A DNA stretch of 64,000 bases from Bacteroidales bacterium UBA5762 (GTDB taxonomy: Bacteria > Bacteroidota > Bacteroidia > Bacteroidales > TTA-H9): NCBI GenBank assembly GCA_002418865.1, contig DIEY01000072.1, forward strand, positions 51,808-115,807. The letters run 5' to 3'. Positions 43,214 to 51,434 of the stretch are shown one piece after another (the stretch's first letter is position 1; every line of letters starts with the position of its first letter). The notes under the pieces were generated by a model. It saw nothing but the letters and a program-made list of their open reading frames with translations. It ran no database searches and was not told the origin of the DNA. The position numbers and the translations under genes are program-made.

Positions 43214-44383
43214 ATGTCACTAGATTTCAACGATACTTCAATAGCCTATGCTCGAATGAGTGATACAGATTTGAAAAAAGCCCAGTTTCTCTTTCGGCTC
43301 ATTTCATCTCCAAAATTGGTAAATGCAGGCAAACAGCTTTTGAATGGACTTTTAAGAATTCATTTCCCTGTTGATTGGGCCATCAAACCAACCGTTTATC
43401 ATCAGTTTGTTGGTGGAGAAGAGCTTGAGCATTGTAGCCAGATTATAAACTTGTTAAGCCAATACAACGTTAAATCCATATTAGACTATTCGGTCGAAGC
43501 CATCCAAGATGATGATGCCATAAATAAAGTATTAAACGAAACTCTTCGTTCTATTCGTTTTGCTGCAAAAAATCCCGATATTCCTTTTGCCGTGTTTAAA
43601 CCATCGGCTTTCATTCAACCTCAGATTCTCGACAAAATAGAACATCCCGAAACATTATCCCAGGATGAGCATGCACAGATTGAACAGTTTAAAAACAGAA
43701 TCGATATACTTTGTCACGAATCGGCTTCACTTGGGCAACCCATCCTCATAGATGCCGAACATACTTGGTATCAAGGATTAATTGATGAGATTGCGGAAGA
43801 AATGATGTTACAATACAATAAAGAACACACTATTGTATATAATACTTTGCAAATGTATCGCATCGACAGAATTTCATTTCTTCAACAACAAATTCAAAAA
43901 GCCCATGAAAACGGATATTTACTTGGGTTAAAGTTTGTGAGGGGGGCTTATATGGAAAAAGAAAGAGACAGAGCTCGAAAGTATGGTTATGCATCACCTA
44001 TACACCCTGATAAAGCCTCTACCGATAGAGCCTTTAATGAAGCACTGAAAATCTCCATAGAAAATATGGATGTGACTTCTATATTTTGTGGCACACATAA
44101 CGAAGAAAGCTGCCTTTACCTAACACAACTTATGCAGGAAAGAGACATAAATAAGAATAATAACAACATTTGGTTTTCACAGTTATATGGCATGAGTGAC
44201 CATATCAGTTTCAATCTTGCCATGAATGGCTATAATGTTGCTAAATACATACCTTATGGTCCTGTTAAAAATGTAATGCCTTATCTAATTCGTAGAGCTG
44301 AAGAAAACACTTCGGTTGCCGGGCAAACAAGCCGTGAGCTTCGACTCCTTCAAAAAGAAATCGAAAGAAGAAAACTAAGATAA
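43214..44383 (+). CDS. Proline dehydrogenase (monofunctional PRODH)
   Basis: FAD enzyme oxidising L-proline to delta-1-pyrroline-5-carboxylate and passing electrons to the quinone pool. The PRODH barrel signatures are present: ILIDAEHTWYQ, VYNTLQMYRIDR, LLGLKFVRGAYMEKERDRA, FCGTHNEES, and the C-terminal YGPVKNVMPYLIRRAEENTSVAGQ that contacts substrate and FAD. 389 residues, with no P5C dehydrogenase domain, so unlike PutA. Divergent from the fused oxidoreductase. Confidence 0.95.
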   Translation: MSLDFNDTSIAYARMSDTDLKKAQFLFRLISSPKLVNAGKQLLNGLLRIHFPVDWAIKPTVYHQFVGGEELEHCSQIINLLSQYNVKSILDYSVEAIQDDDAINKVLNETLRSIRFAAKNPDIPFAVFKPSAFIQPQILDKIEHPETLSQDEHAQIEQFKNRIDILCHESASLGQPILIDAEHTWYQGLIDEIAEEMMLQYNKEHTIVYNTLQMYRIDRISFLQQQIQKAHENGYLLGLKFVRGAYMEKERDRARKYGYASPIHPDKASTDRAFNEALKISIENMDVTSIFCGTHNEESCLYLTQLMQERDINKNNNNIWFSQLYGMSDHISFNLAMNGYNVAKYIPYGPVKNVMPYLIRRAEENTSVAGQTSRELRLLQKEIERRKLR

Positions 44384-44412
44384 TGAGGTAACCTTCTTTA
44401 GTAGAATCGGCC

Positions 44413-44432
44413 GCAGATTATCTGCCTCCACT
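44413..44432 (+). terminator. Possible terminator after proline dehydrogenase
   Basis: GCAGAT T ATCTGC (44413-44425), then CTCCA and TTTTT beginning near 44432. The one-base loop forces opening of the inner pairs, leaving a short stem, and the T-run is offset. Weak call. Confidence 0.3.
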
Positions 44433-44455
44433 TTTTGATTAAATATTGATAATTA

Positions 44456-45034
44456 TCATTTTTGAAGCCGGCCTAATTTCTCAACTTTGTCGAGCCAATG
44501 CTGCCTTGTTTTTTCATCAGATAGCTTAACCTTACTAAAGGTAGTCTTTTTTACAGGTCGAATCCCACAAAATTCCAATAGTGCCCTTTTTATAGAATTA
44601 TGTCCAGGACTTTTGTATATTATCGAATAATACCACTTTGGTGAATCCATAGTAACAATAAGGCGAGCCGATTTCCCAGTCAACAGTTTATCCCACCTCA
44701 ATGAATTTTCATGGTATTTAAAACTAAATCCAGGAAGAAAAATTCTGTCGATAAATCCTTTGAAAAGAGCAGGATAAGTTCCCCACCAGGTAGGGTAAAC
44801 GAACACTAAATGGTCTGAGTCTATGATGCTTTGCTGAATGCTGATGAGATCGGGTTCTAATTCCATTCGTTTTCTATAACCATATTGCAAAATAGGATTA
44901 AAATGCAAATCAATAAGATGGATTAGCTTACAATTAGCACCAGTGGCTTCAGCTCCTCTTTTGTAACTTTGAGCCAAACCGCTGCATAGGCTTTCCTTAT
45001 CAGGATGCCCATTCAAAATGAGAATATTTTTCAT
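44456..45034 (-). CDS. NAD(P)H-dependent flavodoxin-fold oxidoreductase (NQO/KefF type)
   Basis: 192 residues from ATG 45034 (MKNILILNGHPDKESLCSGLA); an upstream ATG at 45058 adds a non-homologous stretch. Flavodoxin_2-fold motifs are LNGHPDKES at the FMN phosphate site, VFVYPTWWGTYPALFKGFIDRIFLPGFSF for the isoalloxazine and NAD(P)H sites, and LLEFCGIRPV. Homologues are two-electron quinone reductases or ancillary subunits of K+ efflux systems; no Kef gene is adjacent, so quinone or flavin reduction is the likelier role. Confidence 0.85.
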   Translation of the reverse strand: MKNILILNGHPDKESLCSGLAQSYKRGAEATGANCKLIHLIDLHFNPILQYGYRKRMELEPDLISIQQSIIDSDHLVFVYPTWWGTYPALFKGFIDRIFLPGFSFKYHENSLRWDKLLTGKSARLIVTMDSPKWYYSIIYKSPGHNSIKRALLEFCGIRPVKKTTFSKVKLSDEKTRQHWLDKVEKLGRLQK

Positions 45035-45272
45035 AGTAACTTTACATATTGCATTCAAACTGCAATCAATAAGCTATCAAATTCTTATTTTTCCCCATTA
45101 ATTATATCGTATAAACCACCATGACTTGAATAATTAGGATTAGTGGAGTATAAAACACTTCTTGAGGAATTTCAAAAACAAATGCAGCTTATTTTTTAAG
45201 GATAGATGGTTTTGCATAAGAACCAAGGGGATAGCGAAGGCAACAAATTCATTTCAAATATGCTACTAAGGA

Positions 45273-46655
45273 TCAATGCTCAACCTTTTCGAGTTCAACC
45301 GTAAAATGACGCATAATAGGAGCTTCCCATGAAATTCGATATCCATGTTGGATATTCAAACGACGGTCCCAAATATTTTTGATTGCAACGGCCACGACGT
45401 CCATGTGATTATTAGTGTAAACTCTTCTAGGAATAGCCAATCGAACCGTTTCGAGAGCCGGATAACGGTCCTCACGTGTAATAGGATCTCTGTCGGCTAA
45501 TAAAGTTCCAATTTCTACGGCACGGATTCCGGCTTCAAGGTAGATTTCGATAGCAAGTGTTTGAGCCACATATTCTTTACGCGGAACATTAGGCAGAAAC
45601 TTCAGTGCATCCACAAAAACTGCATGTCCGCCAACAGGTTGTTGTATAGGAATTCCAAAATCGGTGAGTCGTTTCCCGAGATATTCTACTTGACGTATAC
45701 GTGTCTCTAAATATTCGAAAGTAGTACTCTCGCGCAGACCTTCTGCCATTGCATTCATATCTCGTCCCGCCATGCCTCCATAAGTAATATATCCTTCGAA
45801 CATGATGTTGAAAGTAGTGGCTTGCCTAAAAATTTCTTCAGAACGAAATCCTATGAATCCACCAATGTTGACAATTCCATCTTTTTTACCACTCATAGTA
45901 GATAAATCGGCATAAGAATACATTTCGGTAACAATTTCTCGAATCGATTTTTCTTTATATTCTGGCTCACGTAGTTTGATGAAATAAGCATTTTCTGCAA
46001 AACGAGCCGAATCGTAACAAACGGGAATGCCATATTTATTAGCTAAAGCTTTTACTTCACGCAGATTCTGCATCGAAACAGGTTGTCCCCCTGAAGTGTT
46101 GCAAGTAATAGTCATCAAAATAAAAGGAATATTCTCTTTTGGATTGGATTTTAGCACATCTTCGAGTTTCTGCAAATCCACATTCCCTTTGAAAGGATGA
46201 GAAATACTGGTATCGAAAGCTTCATTTATGCTACAGTCAATAGCTACTGCATGTCGAAACTCAATATGACCTTTAGTAGTATCGAAAGGCGAATTGCCCG
46301 GGATAACGTCACCAGGTTTAACCAGGGCCGAAAATAAAACGTTCTCTGCAGCGCGCCCTTGATGTGTTGGCAGAAAATATGGGAAACCAAATATTTCATA
46401 AATGGCCTGTTTCAGCTTGTAATATGAAGTTGCTCCGGCATAACTTTCATCGCCAAGCATCAGCTCACTCCACTGACGGTCACTCATGGCTCCTGTACCA
46501 GAATCAGTGATTAAATCAATATACACTTGCTCGCTTTTGAGATTGAATAAATTGTATCTGGCTTGTTTTATCCATTCCTCCCTTTGAACCCGCGAGCTCC
46601 GATAGATGGGCTCTACCATCTTTATCCGGTAATATTCAGCAAATGGTAATTCCAT
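45273..46655 (-). CDS. tnaA: Tryptophanase (tryptophan indole-lyase)
   Basis: PLP beta-eliminating lyase of 460 residues that converts tryptophan to indole, pyruvate and ammonia. Family motifs: IDLITDSGTGAMSDRQW, GDESYAGATSYY, FPYFLPTHQGRAAENV, YDSARFAENAYFIK, and SGKKDG containing the PLP Lys (257/258). Discrimination from tyrosine phenol-lyase: where TPL has Thr124 and Arg381, this protein has D125 (PFDTTKGH) and I382 (AVEIGTLL), as in E. coli TnaA. Indole formation is therefore inferred. A candidate leader ORF with an early Trp codon precedes it. Confidence 0.9.
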   Translation of the reverse strand: MELPFAEYYRIKMVEPIYRSSRVQREEWIKQARYNLFNLKSEQVYIDLITDSGTGAMSDRQWSELMLGDESYAGATSYYKLKQAIYEIFGFPYFLPTHQGRAAENVLFSALVKPGDVIPGNSPFDTTKGHIEFRHAVAIDCSINEAFDTSISHPFKGNVDLQKLEDVLKSNPKENIPFILMTITCNTSGGQPVSMQNLREVKALANKYGIPVCYDSARFAENAYFIKLREPEYKEKSIREIVTEMYSYADLSTMSGKKDGIVNIGGFIGFRSEEIFRQATTFNIMFEGYITYGGMAGRDMNAMAEGLRESTTFEYLETRIRQVEYLGKRLTDFGIPIQQPVGGHAVFVDALKFLPNVPRKEYVAQTLAIEIYLEAGIRAVEIGTLLADRDPITREDRYPALETVRLAIPRRVYTNNHMDVVAVAIKNIWDRRLNIQHGYRISWEAPIMRHFTVELEKVEH

Positions 46656-46722
46656 AAAATTAAATTTTAATGATGAATTATATTCAATAAGATAGGGATT
46701 GAAAATCTATAGAAGTAAGGGG

Positions 46723-46741
46723 AGGGCAAATTATCTGCCCT
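46723..46741 (-). other. Stem-loop between the tna leader ORF and tnaA
   Basis: AGGGCA (46723-46728), 7-base loop, TGCCCT (46736-46741), a perfect 6-bp stem. On the minus strand it begins 6 bases after the leader stop and ends 68 bases before the tnaA ATG. There is no T-run after it, so it is not a simple terminator; it could be a regulatory stem. Confidence 0.45.
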
Positions 46742-46747
46742 AATTAA

Positions 46748-46828
46748 CTAAAGCGAGTAATCGTCGCGGCGCTTTATATGGCAATATCTGCAAAGTGCTA
46801 ATAATGAAATCAGCTCAAACCACATCAT
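46748..46828 (-). CDS. Candidate tna leader peptide (26 residues)
   Basis: ATG ATG TGG TTT opens a 26-codon frame reading MMWFELISLLAL, a Cys-Arg-Tyr-Cys motif, then KRRDDYSL and TAG. It lies 92 bases upstream of tnaA on the same strand. It has one Trp codon (residue 3, followed by Phe) and its 3' half is strikingly GC-rich (GCGCCGCGACGATTACTCGC) in an otherwise AT-rich gap. In enterobacteria tnaA is controlled by a short leader peptide, TnaC, with an essential Trp and a WF pair. No residue-level homology beyond WF is claimed. Short frames arise by chance, so this is a candidate only. Confidence 0.4.
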   Translation of the reverse strand: MMWFELISLLALCRYCHIKRRDDYSL

Positions 46829-46971
46829 TCAAATTTTCTGTGTAAAATTAAAAGAATTTATATTTTACAGCGCAAAATTCGAAAAAGAAAATTTTATAAC
46901 CAACATTCATTTATTTTTCTTATAATTCCCTCTATTTGTTAAATAATTAACAAAAGCTCATTACCTTTGCT

Positions 46972-46979
46972 TTCGGCGG
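46972..46979 (+). promoter_or_regulatory. -7 box (TACCTTTG) upstream of the M64 peptidase gene
   Basis: Exact TAnnTTTG, 60 bases before the ATG. No -33 element at the expected distance. Confidence 0.4.
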
Positions 46980-47039
46980 TATTGATCAACCTACTAAATA
47001 TAGAATATTATAGATTAACATTTTACATTTTTCAAAATA

Positions 47040-48335
47040 ATGCATTCGCGATTTTATAAGATCCTGCCATTTTTCTTTTTTTTGTTGAGTAGTTTACTAT
47101 ATCCCAATGTCATTTCTGCTCAGTTTGACTCTCTTTTCCTCAATAAGACTCTCCGTTTCGACTATATTCACATGGGTGATGCCAATAGTGAATTTTTTGC
47201 CATGGATGAATTTCTCGAAGAACCCTATTGGGCAGGCTCACACCTCAACCTAATCGATACCTTAGGTTATGGCAAATTTCAGTATCGAGTTTATGATCTA
47301 TCTACTGGTCGTTTGATCTATTCGAGAGGTTATTCTACCTTGTTCTCTGAATGGCAAACTACCCTTGAAGCACAAGATGTTTTCAGAGCATTCGAAGAAT
47401 CCATTGTCATGCCTTTCCCACGTCATGACATCCTCATCGAAATATACAGCTACAATAAAAAGGGGCAATTCGAAAAAAAAATTTCTTATCCTTTTCGCGT
47501 CAACAATTATTTTGTCAATCGAAAGCAGAGAATGGTTTTCCCTGTCATAGAGGTTAGAGAAGTTGCTCCCACAGAAAAAGCCCTCGATATTGTGATTTTG
47601 CCCGAGGGATATACTTCTCAGCAGATGGAAATTTTCAAGCAAGACTGTCAGAAATTTGCGGAAATACTCATAGGATACGCTCCATACAACGAATACAGCG
47701 ATAAGATCAACATCAGAGCGGTTTTAGCTCCTTCTCAAGAAGAAGGAAGTGATTTTCCAGCTACCGGTATTTGGAAAAATACTCTGCTACATTCAAAATT
47801 CTATACCTTCGATCTGGATCGTTACTGCATGACCGAAGCCTTTCAAACGGTAAGAGATGTTGCTGCTAATGCCCCTTACGACCAGATTTATATTCTGGTC
47901 AATTCCTCCAGTTACGGCGGTGGTGCAATCTTCAATTATTATGCTCTTTCGGTGAATAGCAACATGTTGGCTGGAAAAGTCTTTATCCATGAGTTTGGGC
48001 ATAGTTTTGCCGGATTAGCCGATGAATATTATGATTCTCAGGTGGCTTACAATGAATTTTATCCTTTAGACGTAGAGCCTCAGGAACCGAATATCACTAC
48101 TTTAGTAAAGTTCGATAGAAAATGGGCTGATATGGTAGAAGAAGGCGTTCCCATCCCTACCCCAGCCGAAGAAGATTACAGAAATAAAATTGGAGTTTTC
48201 GAAGGAGGTGGCTATGCTGCCAAAGGCATTTATCGCCCAGCCATGGATTGCCTGATGAATACTTTTCATCAGAACACCTTTTGCCCGGTTTGCATACGTG
48301 CTATCCGACAAATGCTCAATTTTTATACTCAATGA
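47040..48335 (+). CDS. Secreted M64 family (IgA-peptidase-like) zinc metallopeptidase
   Basis: 431 residues. Signal peptide (ILPFFFFLLSSLLYPNVISAQ) cleaved near residue 28. An N-terminal M64 beta-domain runs to about 160. The catalytic domain has VILPEGYTSQQM, ILVNSSSYGGGAIFNYYAL and the zinc motif IHEFGHSFAGLADEYY (H317, E318, H321, with D328 as a likely third ligand). C-terminal CLMNTF...FCPVCIRAI supplies Cys that may form disulfides. Family M64 was named for an IgA protease from Clostridium ramosum; substrate specificity in Bacteroidota is unknown. No T9SS sorting domain is seen. Genes for ptb start 27 bases downstream. Confidence 0.88.
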   Translation: MHSRFYKILPFFFFLLSSLLYPNVISAQFDSLFLNKTLRFDYIHMGDANSEFFAMDEFLEEPYWAGSHLNLIDTLGYGKFQYRVYDLSTGRLIYSRGYSTLFSEWQTTLEAQDVFRAFEESIVMPFPRHDILIEIYSYNKKGQFEKKISYPFRVNNYFVNRKQRMVFPVIEVREVAPTEKALDIVILPEGYTSQQMEIFKQDCQKFAEILIGYAPYNEYSDKINIRAVLAPSQEEGSDFPATGIWKNTLLHSKFYTFDLDRYCMTEAFQTVRDVAANAPYDQIYILVNSSSYGGGAIFNYYALSVNSNMLAGKVFIHEFGHSFAGLADEYYDSQVAYNEFYPLDVEPQEPNITTLVKFDRKWADMVEEGVPIPTPAEEDYRNKIGVFEGGGYAAKGIYRPAMDCLMNTFHQNTFCPVCIRAIRQMLNFYTQ

Positions 48336-48362
48336 ACCATATTAATAATTTTAAATACGACC

Positions 48363-49265
48363 ATGATTACTCATTTAGAACAAATGATCGAAGCTGCAAA
48401 GGCTAAAGCCCGTAAAAGAATCGTTGTGGCTTACGCCAACGACATCCATTCCATAGAAGCCGTACACCATACTATGGAATTAGGAATTGTAGATGCTACG
48501 CTTGTAGGTGACAAAGCTACTATTGTAAAGGTTTGTGAGGATTTGAATATTCAATCCCAGAAATTTCGTATTGTTCACGAGTCGGATGAGCAAAAAGCAG
48601 CTCACAAAGCCGTTGAACTGATCATAAAGGGTGAAGGTGATATTCTGATGAAAGGCCTTGTGAGCTCCGATAAATATATGAGAGCCATTCTCAATAAAGA
48701 TGCAGGTTTATTGCCCCCAAAGGCCATCTTGAGTCATGTAACGGTAATTGAAAACCCAAATTACGACAAACTACTAATAGTTGGTGATGTAGCCATTATA
48801 CCTTCTCCAGACTTAGACCAGAAGATCGCCATCACGAATTACCTGATACAAACCGCTCATCGGCTGGGAAATGAAAAGCCTAAAGTGGCGATTATTGCCG
48901 CAACCGAACAAATGTTACCGAATATGCCCGCATGTGTTGATGCAGCCATCATTTCAAAAATGGGTGAACGCGGACAGATTAAAGGAGCCATTATTGACGG
49001 CCCTCTTGGACTTGATTCAGCTATCGACAAAGAGAGTGCCACTATAAAAAAAGTAAAGAGTGAAGTGGCCGGTGATGCCGATTGTCTGCTTTTCCCCAAC
49101 ATCGAAACGGGTAATGTTTTTTATAAATTCAATACTAAACTCGCCAAAGGTGAATTGGGAGCAATCGTTATAGGAGCCAAATGCCCAGCTATCCTCACCT
49201 CAAGAGGCGATAGCGCTCTCTCAAAAACATATTCCATTGCTTTGGCTGCCCTTTCAGCCGACTAA
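48363..49265 (+). CDS. ptb: Phosphate butyryltransferase, copy 1
   Basis: Converts butyryl-CoA (or related short acyl-CoA) plus phosphate to acyl-phosphate. 300 residues with PTA_PTB fold motifs: GEGDILMKGLVSSDKYMRAIL, VGDVAIIPSPDLDQK, KPKVAIIAATEQMLPNMP, DAAIISKMGERGQI, IDGPLGLDSAI, GDADCLLFPNIETGNVFYK and CPAILTSRGDSALSK. It is the first of two tandem homologues followed by butyrate kinase, the classic arrangement for substrate-level ATP from butyryl-CoA. Databases often mislabel this family as bifunctional enoyl-CoA hydratase/phosphate acetyltransferase; no hydratase domain is present. Confidence 0.9.
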   Translation: MITHLEQMIEAAKAKARKRIVVAYANDIHSIEAVHHTMELGIVDATLVGDKATIVKVCEDLNIQSQKFRIVHESDEQKAAHKAVELIIKGEGDILMKGLVSSDKYMRAILNKDAGLLPPKAILSHVTVIENPNYDKLLIVGDVAIIPSPDLDQKIAITNYLIQTAHRLGNEKPKVAIIAATEQMLPNMPACVDAAIISKMGERGQIKGAIIDGPLGLDSAIDKESATIKKVKSEVAGDADCLLFPNIETGNVFYKFNTKLAKGELGAIVIGAKCPAILTSRGDSALSKTYSIALAALSAD

Positions 49266-49294
49266 TAACAAACCACCCTTTAACCTTTTGCTCT

Positions 49295-50206
49295 ATGATC
49301 ACTAATTTTACACAATTAGTGGATAAAGTAAAAACAGTAACTCCTCAAACCATTGCTGTGGTTGCTGCCGAAGATCATGCCACCCTTGGAGCTATTCATC
49401 GCGCTATTTCTACGGGTTTCGCAAAGGCTATCCTCTTTGGCAATCAATTAATTATTGAATCTTTGCTTGCTCATTATGAAATTCCTGATCATTCCTATAC
49501 AATTATTCATCAACCCAATGAACAAATAGCGGTAAGTGAAGCCGTTACTATGGTTAATCAAGGTAAAGCTGATATTTTGATGAAAGGCATTATTGGCACT
49601 GATATTTTTTTGAAAGCAGTGCTGGATAAAACATCAGGACTATTAAATCAAGGTGAAGTAATGACTTATGTAGCTGCTATGCAAATACCTACTTATCATA
49701 AATTACTCTTCATTTCCGATACGGCGGTCATCCCTTATCCTGACCTCAATCAAAAAGTTGCCATGTTGAAGTATTCAGTTGAGATGGCTAAAAGATTTGG
49801 CATTTCTAAACCTAAAGTTGCTTTCATTGGAGCCTCTGAAAAAGCTGGGAATCAATCACAAACAGCAATTGATGCCAGTATTATAAGCAAAATGGCTCAA
49901 CGTGGACAACTTGGGGAAGTTATTGTAGATGGCCCACTCGATATTTTTCTGGCTACCCAACCCGAAAGTCTGAGTATTAAACGAATTAATACCCCCATCG
50001 AGGGAGACGCCGATATTTTAATCTTTCCTTCTCTTGAAAGTTGTAATGCCTTTTATAAAGGTTTAGTGAGATTTGCTGGGGCAGAATTGGCGGGCTTAAT
50101 ACAAGGTACTCGCAAACCTGTAGTTCTGATGTCGAGAAGTGAAAGTGAAAATTCAAAATTTTATTGTCTGGCTCTCGCATGCCTTATGTCGAATAAAAAC
50201 CTCTAG
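49295..50206 (+). CDS. ptb: Phosphate butyryltransferase, copy 2 (divergent paralogue)
   Basis: 303 residues with the same fold and motifs as copy 1 (ADILMKGIIGTDIFLKAVL, ISDTAVIPYPDLNQK, DASIISKMAQRGQLG, VDGPLDIFLA, GDADILIFPSLESCNAFYK, KPVVLMSRSESENSK), but clearly diverged, including in the region where copy 1 reads PLGLDSAID and this one PLDIFLATQ. An old duplication, possibly with a different acyl-chain preference such as isobutyryl or isovaleryl from branched amino acids, is inferred. 29 bases follow copy 1, and buk starts 4 bases after its stop. Confidence 0.87.
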   Translation: MITNFTQLVDKVKTVTPQTIAVVAAEDHATLGAIHRAISTGFAKAILFGNQLIIESLLAHYEIPDHSYTIIHQPNEQIAVSEAVTMVNQGKADILMKGIIGTDIFLKAVLDKTSGLLNQGEVMTYVAAMQIPTYHKLLFISDTAVIPYPDLNQKVAMLKYSVEMAKRFGISKPKVAFIGASEKAGNQSQTAIDASIISKMAQRGQLGEVIVDGPLDIFLATQPESLSIKRINTPIEGDADILIFPSLESCNAFYKGLVRFAGAELAGLIQGTRKPVVLMSRSESENSKFYCLALACLMSNKNL

Positions 50207-50210
50207 TATA

Positions 50211-51287
50211 ATGAACAATGAACGTATTCTTGCCATCAATCCAGGCTCAACTTCGACCAAAATAGCCGTATATGAAGGAAACAAAAACATCTTTCTGAAA
50301 ACCATACGTCACACGCCTGAACAATTGCAATGCTGTCGGAAAATTACCGATCAATTTTCTTTTAGAAAAGAAATCATTTTGAAAGAATTGAAAGCTGCTG
50401 GGATAGATCTAAACAGTATAAAAGTGGTAGTTGGGCGTGGAGGTCTGGTAAAACCTATCCCCAGCGGAGTATATGAAGTTAACGCCCGTTTGATAGAAGA
50501 TTTGAAGGCAGGAGTAATGGGTGAACATGCCAGCAATTTAGGTGGACTTATAGCCGATGAAATTGCTCGATCCTTAAACAATGCCAAAGCCTATATAGCC
50601 GATCCGGTTGTAGTAGATGAATTACAGGATGTTGCACGAATTGCAGGGCATCCTCTCTTCAAAAGATTGTCTATTTTTCATGCCTTGAACCAAAAAGCTA
50701 TAGCTCGATTATATGCTCGATCGCAAAACAAGAATTACGAAGACCTTAACCTTGTGATAGCGCACTTAGGAGGTGGCATATCAGTTGGAGCTCATCAAAA
50801 AGGGAAGGTTATTGATGTAAATAATGCTTTAGATGGAGAAGGGCCTTTTTCCCCTGAACGTAGCGGGACTTTACCTGCAGGACAATTGGCAACTTTGTGT
50901 TTTAGTGGGCAATATACACTTGAAGAAGTAAAAAAGATGATTACGGGCAATGGTGGGTATATGGCCTATCTGAATACCAATAATGCTTATGAAGTTGAAA
51001 TGGCGGCACGCGAAGGCGATCAAAAGGCTAGTCTTATTCAAGACGCATTGGCTTATCAAGTTGCTAAGGAAATTGGAGCTATGGCCACCGTTTTAAAAGG
51101 GAATGTCGATGCTATTATTCTTACAGGAGGAATAGCCCACAATACTTACGTGGTTAACTATATCAAAGAAATGACAAGCTTTATAGCACCTATTATAGTT
51201 TATCCAGGAGAAGACGAAATGAGTGCTTTGGCCATGAATGGACTAATGGTTCTTAGAGGCGAAGGCAAGGTGGGTATTTATGAATAA
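50211..51287 (+). CDS. buk: Butyrate kinase
   Basis: Acetokinase-family enzyme making ATP and butyrate (or branched short-chain fatty acid) from acyl-phosphate. Start is ATG 50211 (MNNERILAINPGSTSTKIAVYEG); the longer frame to 50139 overlaps ptb. ASKHA motifs: AINPGSTSTKIAVY, VGRGGLVKPIPSGVYEVN, HASNLGGLIADEIA, VIAHLGGGISVGAHQKGKVIDVNNALDGEGPFSPERSGTLP, and the C-terminal IILTGGIAHN adenosine motif. 358 residues, normal for Buk. It ends the ptb-ptb-buk operon. Confidence 0.95.
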   Translation: MNNERILAINPGSTSTKIAVYEGNKNIFLKTIRHTPEQLQCCRKITDQFSFRKEIILKELKAAGIDLNSIKVVVGRGGLVKPIPSGVYEVNARLIEDLKAGVMGEHASNLGGLIADEIARSLNNAKAYIADPVVVDELQDVARIAGHPLFKRLSIFHALNQKAIARLYARSQNKNYEDLNLVIAHLGGGISVGAHQKGKVIDVNNALDGEGPFSPERSGTLPAGQLATLCFSGQYTLEEVKKMITGNGGYMAYLNTNNAYEVEMAAREGDQKASLIQDALAYQVAKEIGAMATVLKGNVDAIILTGGIAHNTYVVNYIKEMTSFIAPIIVYPGEDEMSALAMNGLMVLRGEGKVGIYE

Positions 51288-51388
51288 AACACTTCGAAAC
51301 CATTTCTATCTTCCTTACAATGCTATCTTGCTTTTTTGGGTAGAAAAAACCTCTTATCTTTTTATATTTATATAAGCCCTCAAAAAGC

Positions 51389-51396
51389 TAATTTTG
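51389..51396 (+). promoter_or_regulatory. -7 box (TAATTTTG) upstream of recO
   Basis: Exact TAnnTTTG, 38 bases before the proposed ATT start and downstream of buk. It places transcription start just ahead of the conserved RecO N-terminus. Confidence 0.4.
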
Positions 51397-51434
51397 CTTT
51401 ATAGATTTAAATTTTCCCTGTTATCCCAAATATC

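Noticed and set aside
45273..46655. Tyrosine phenol-lyase annotation
   Set aside because: The residues that bind phenol in TPL (Thr124, Arg381) are Asp and Ile here, as in tryptophanase.
46723..46741. Stem-loop as an intrinsic terminator of tnaA
   Set aside because: It lies upstream of tnaA, not after it, and has no T-run on either side.
48363..50206. Bifunctional enoyl-CoA hydratase/phosphate acetyltransferase label for the ptb genes
   Set aside because: Both are about 300 residues with only the PTA_PTB fold; there is no MaoC-type hydratase domain.
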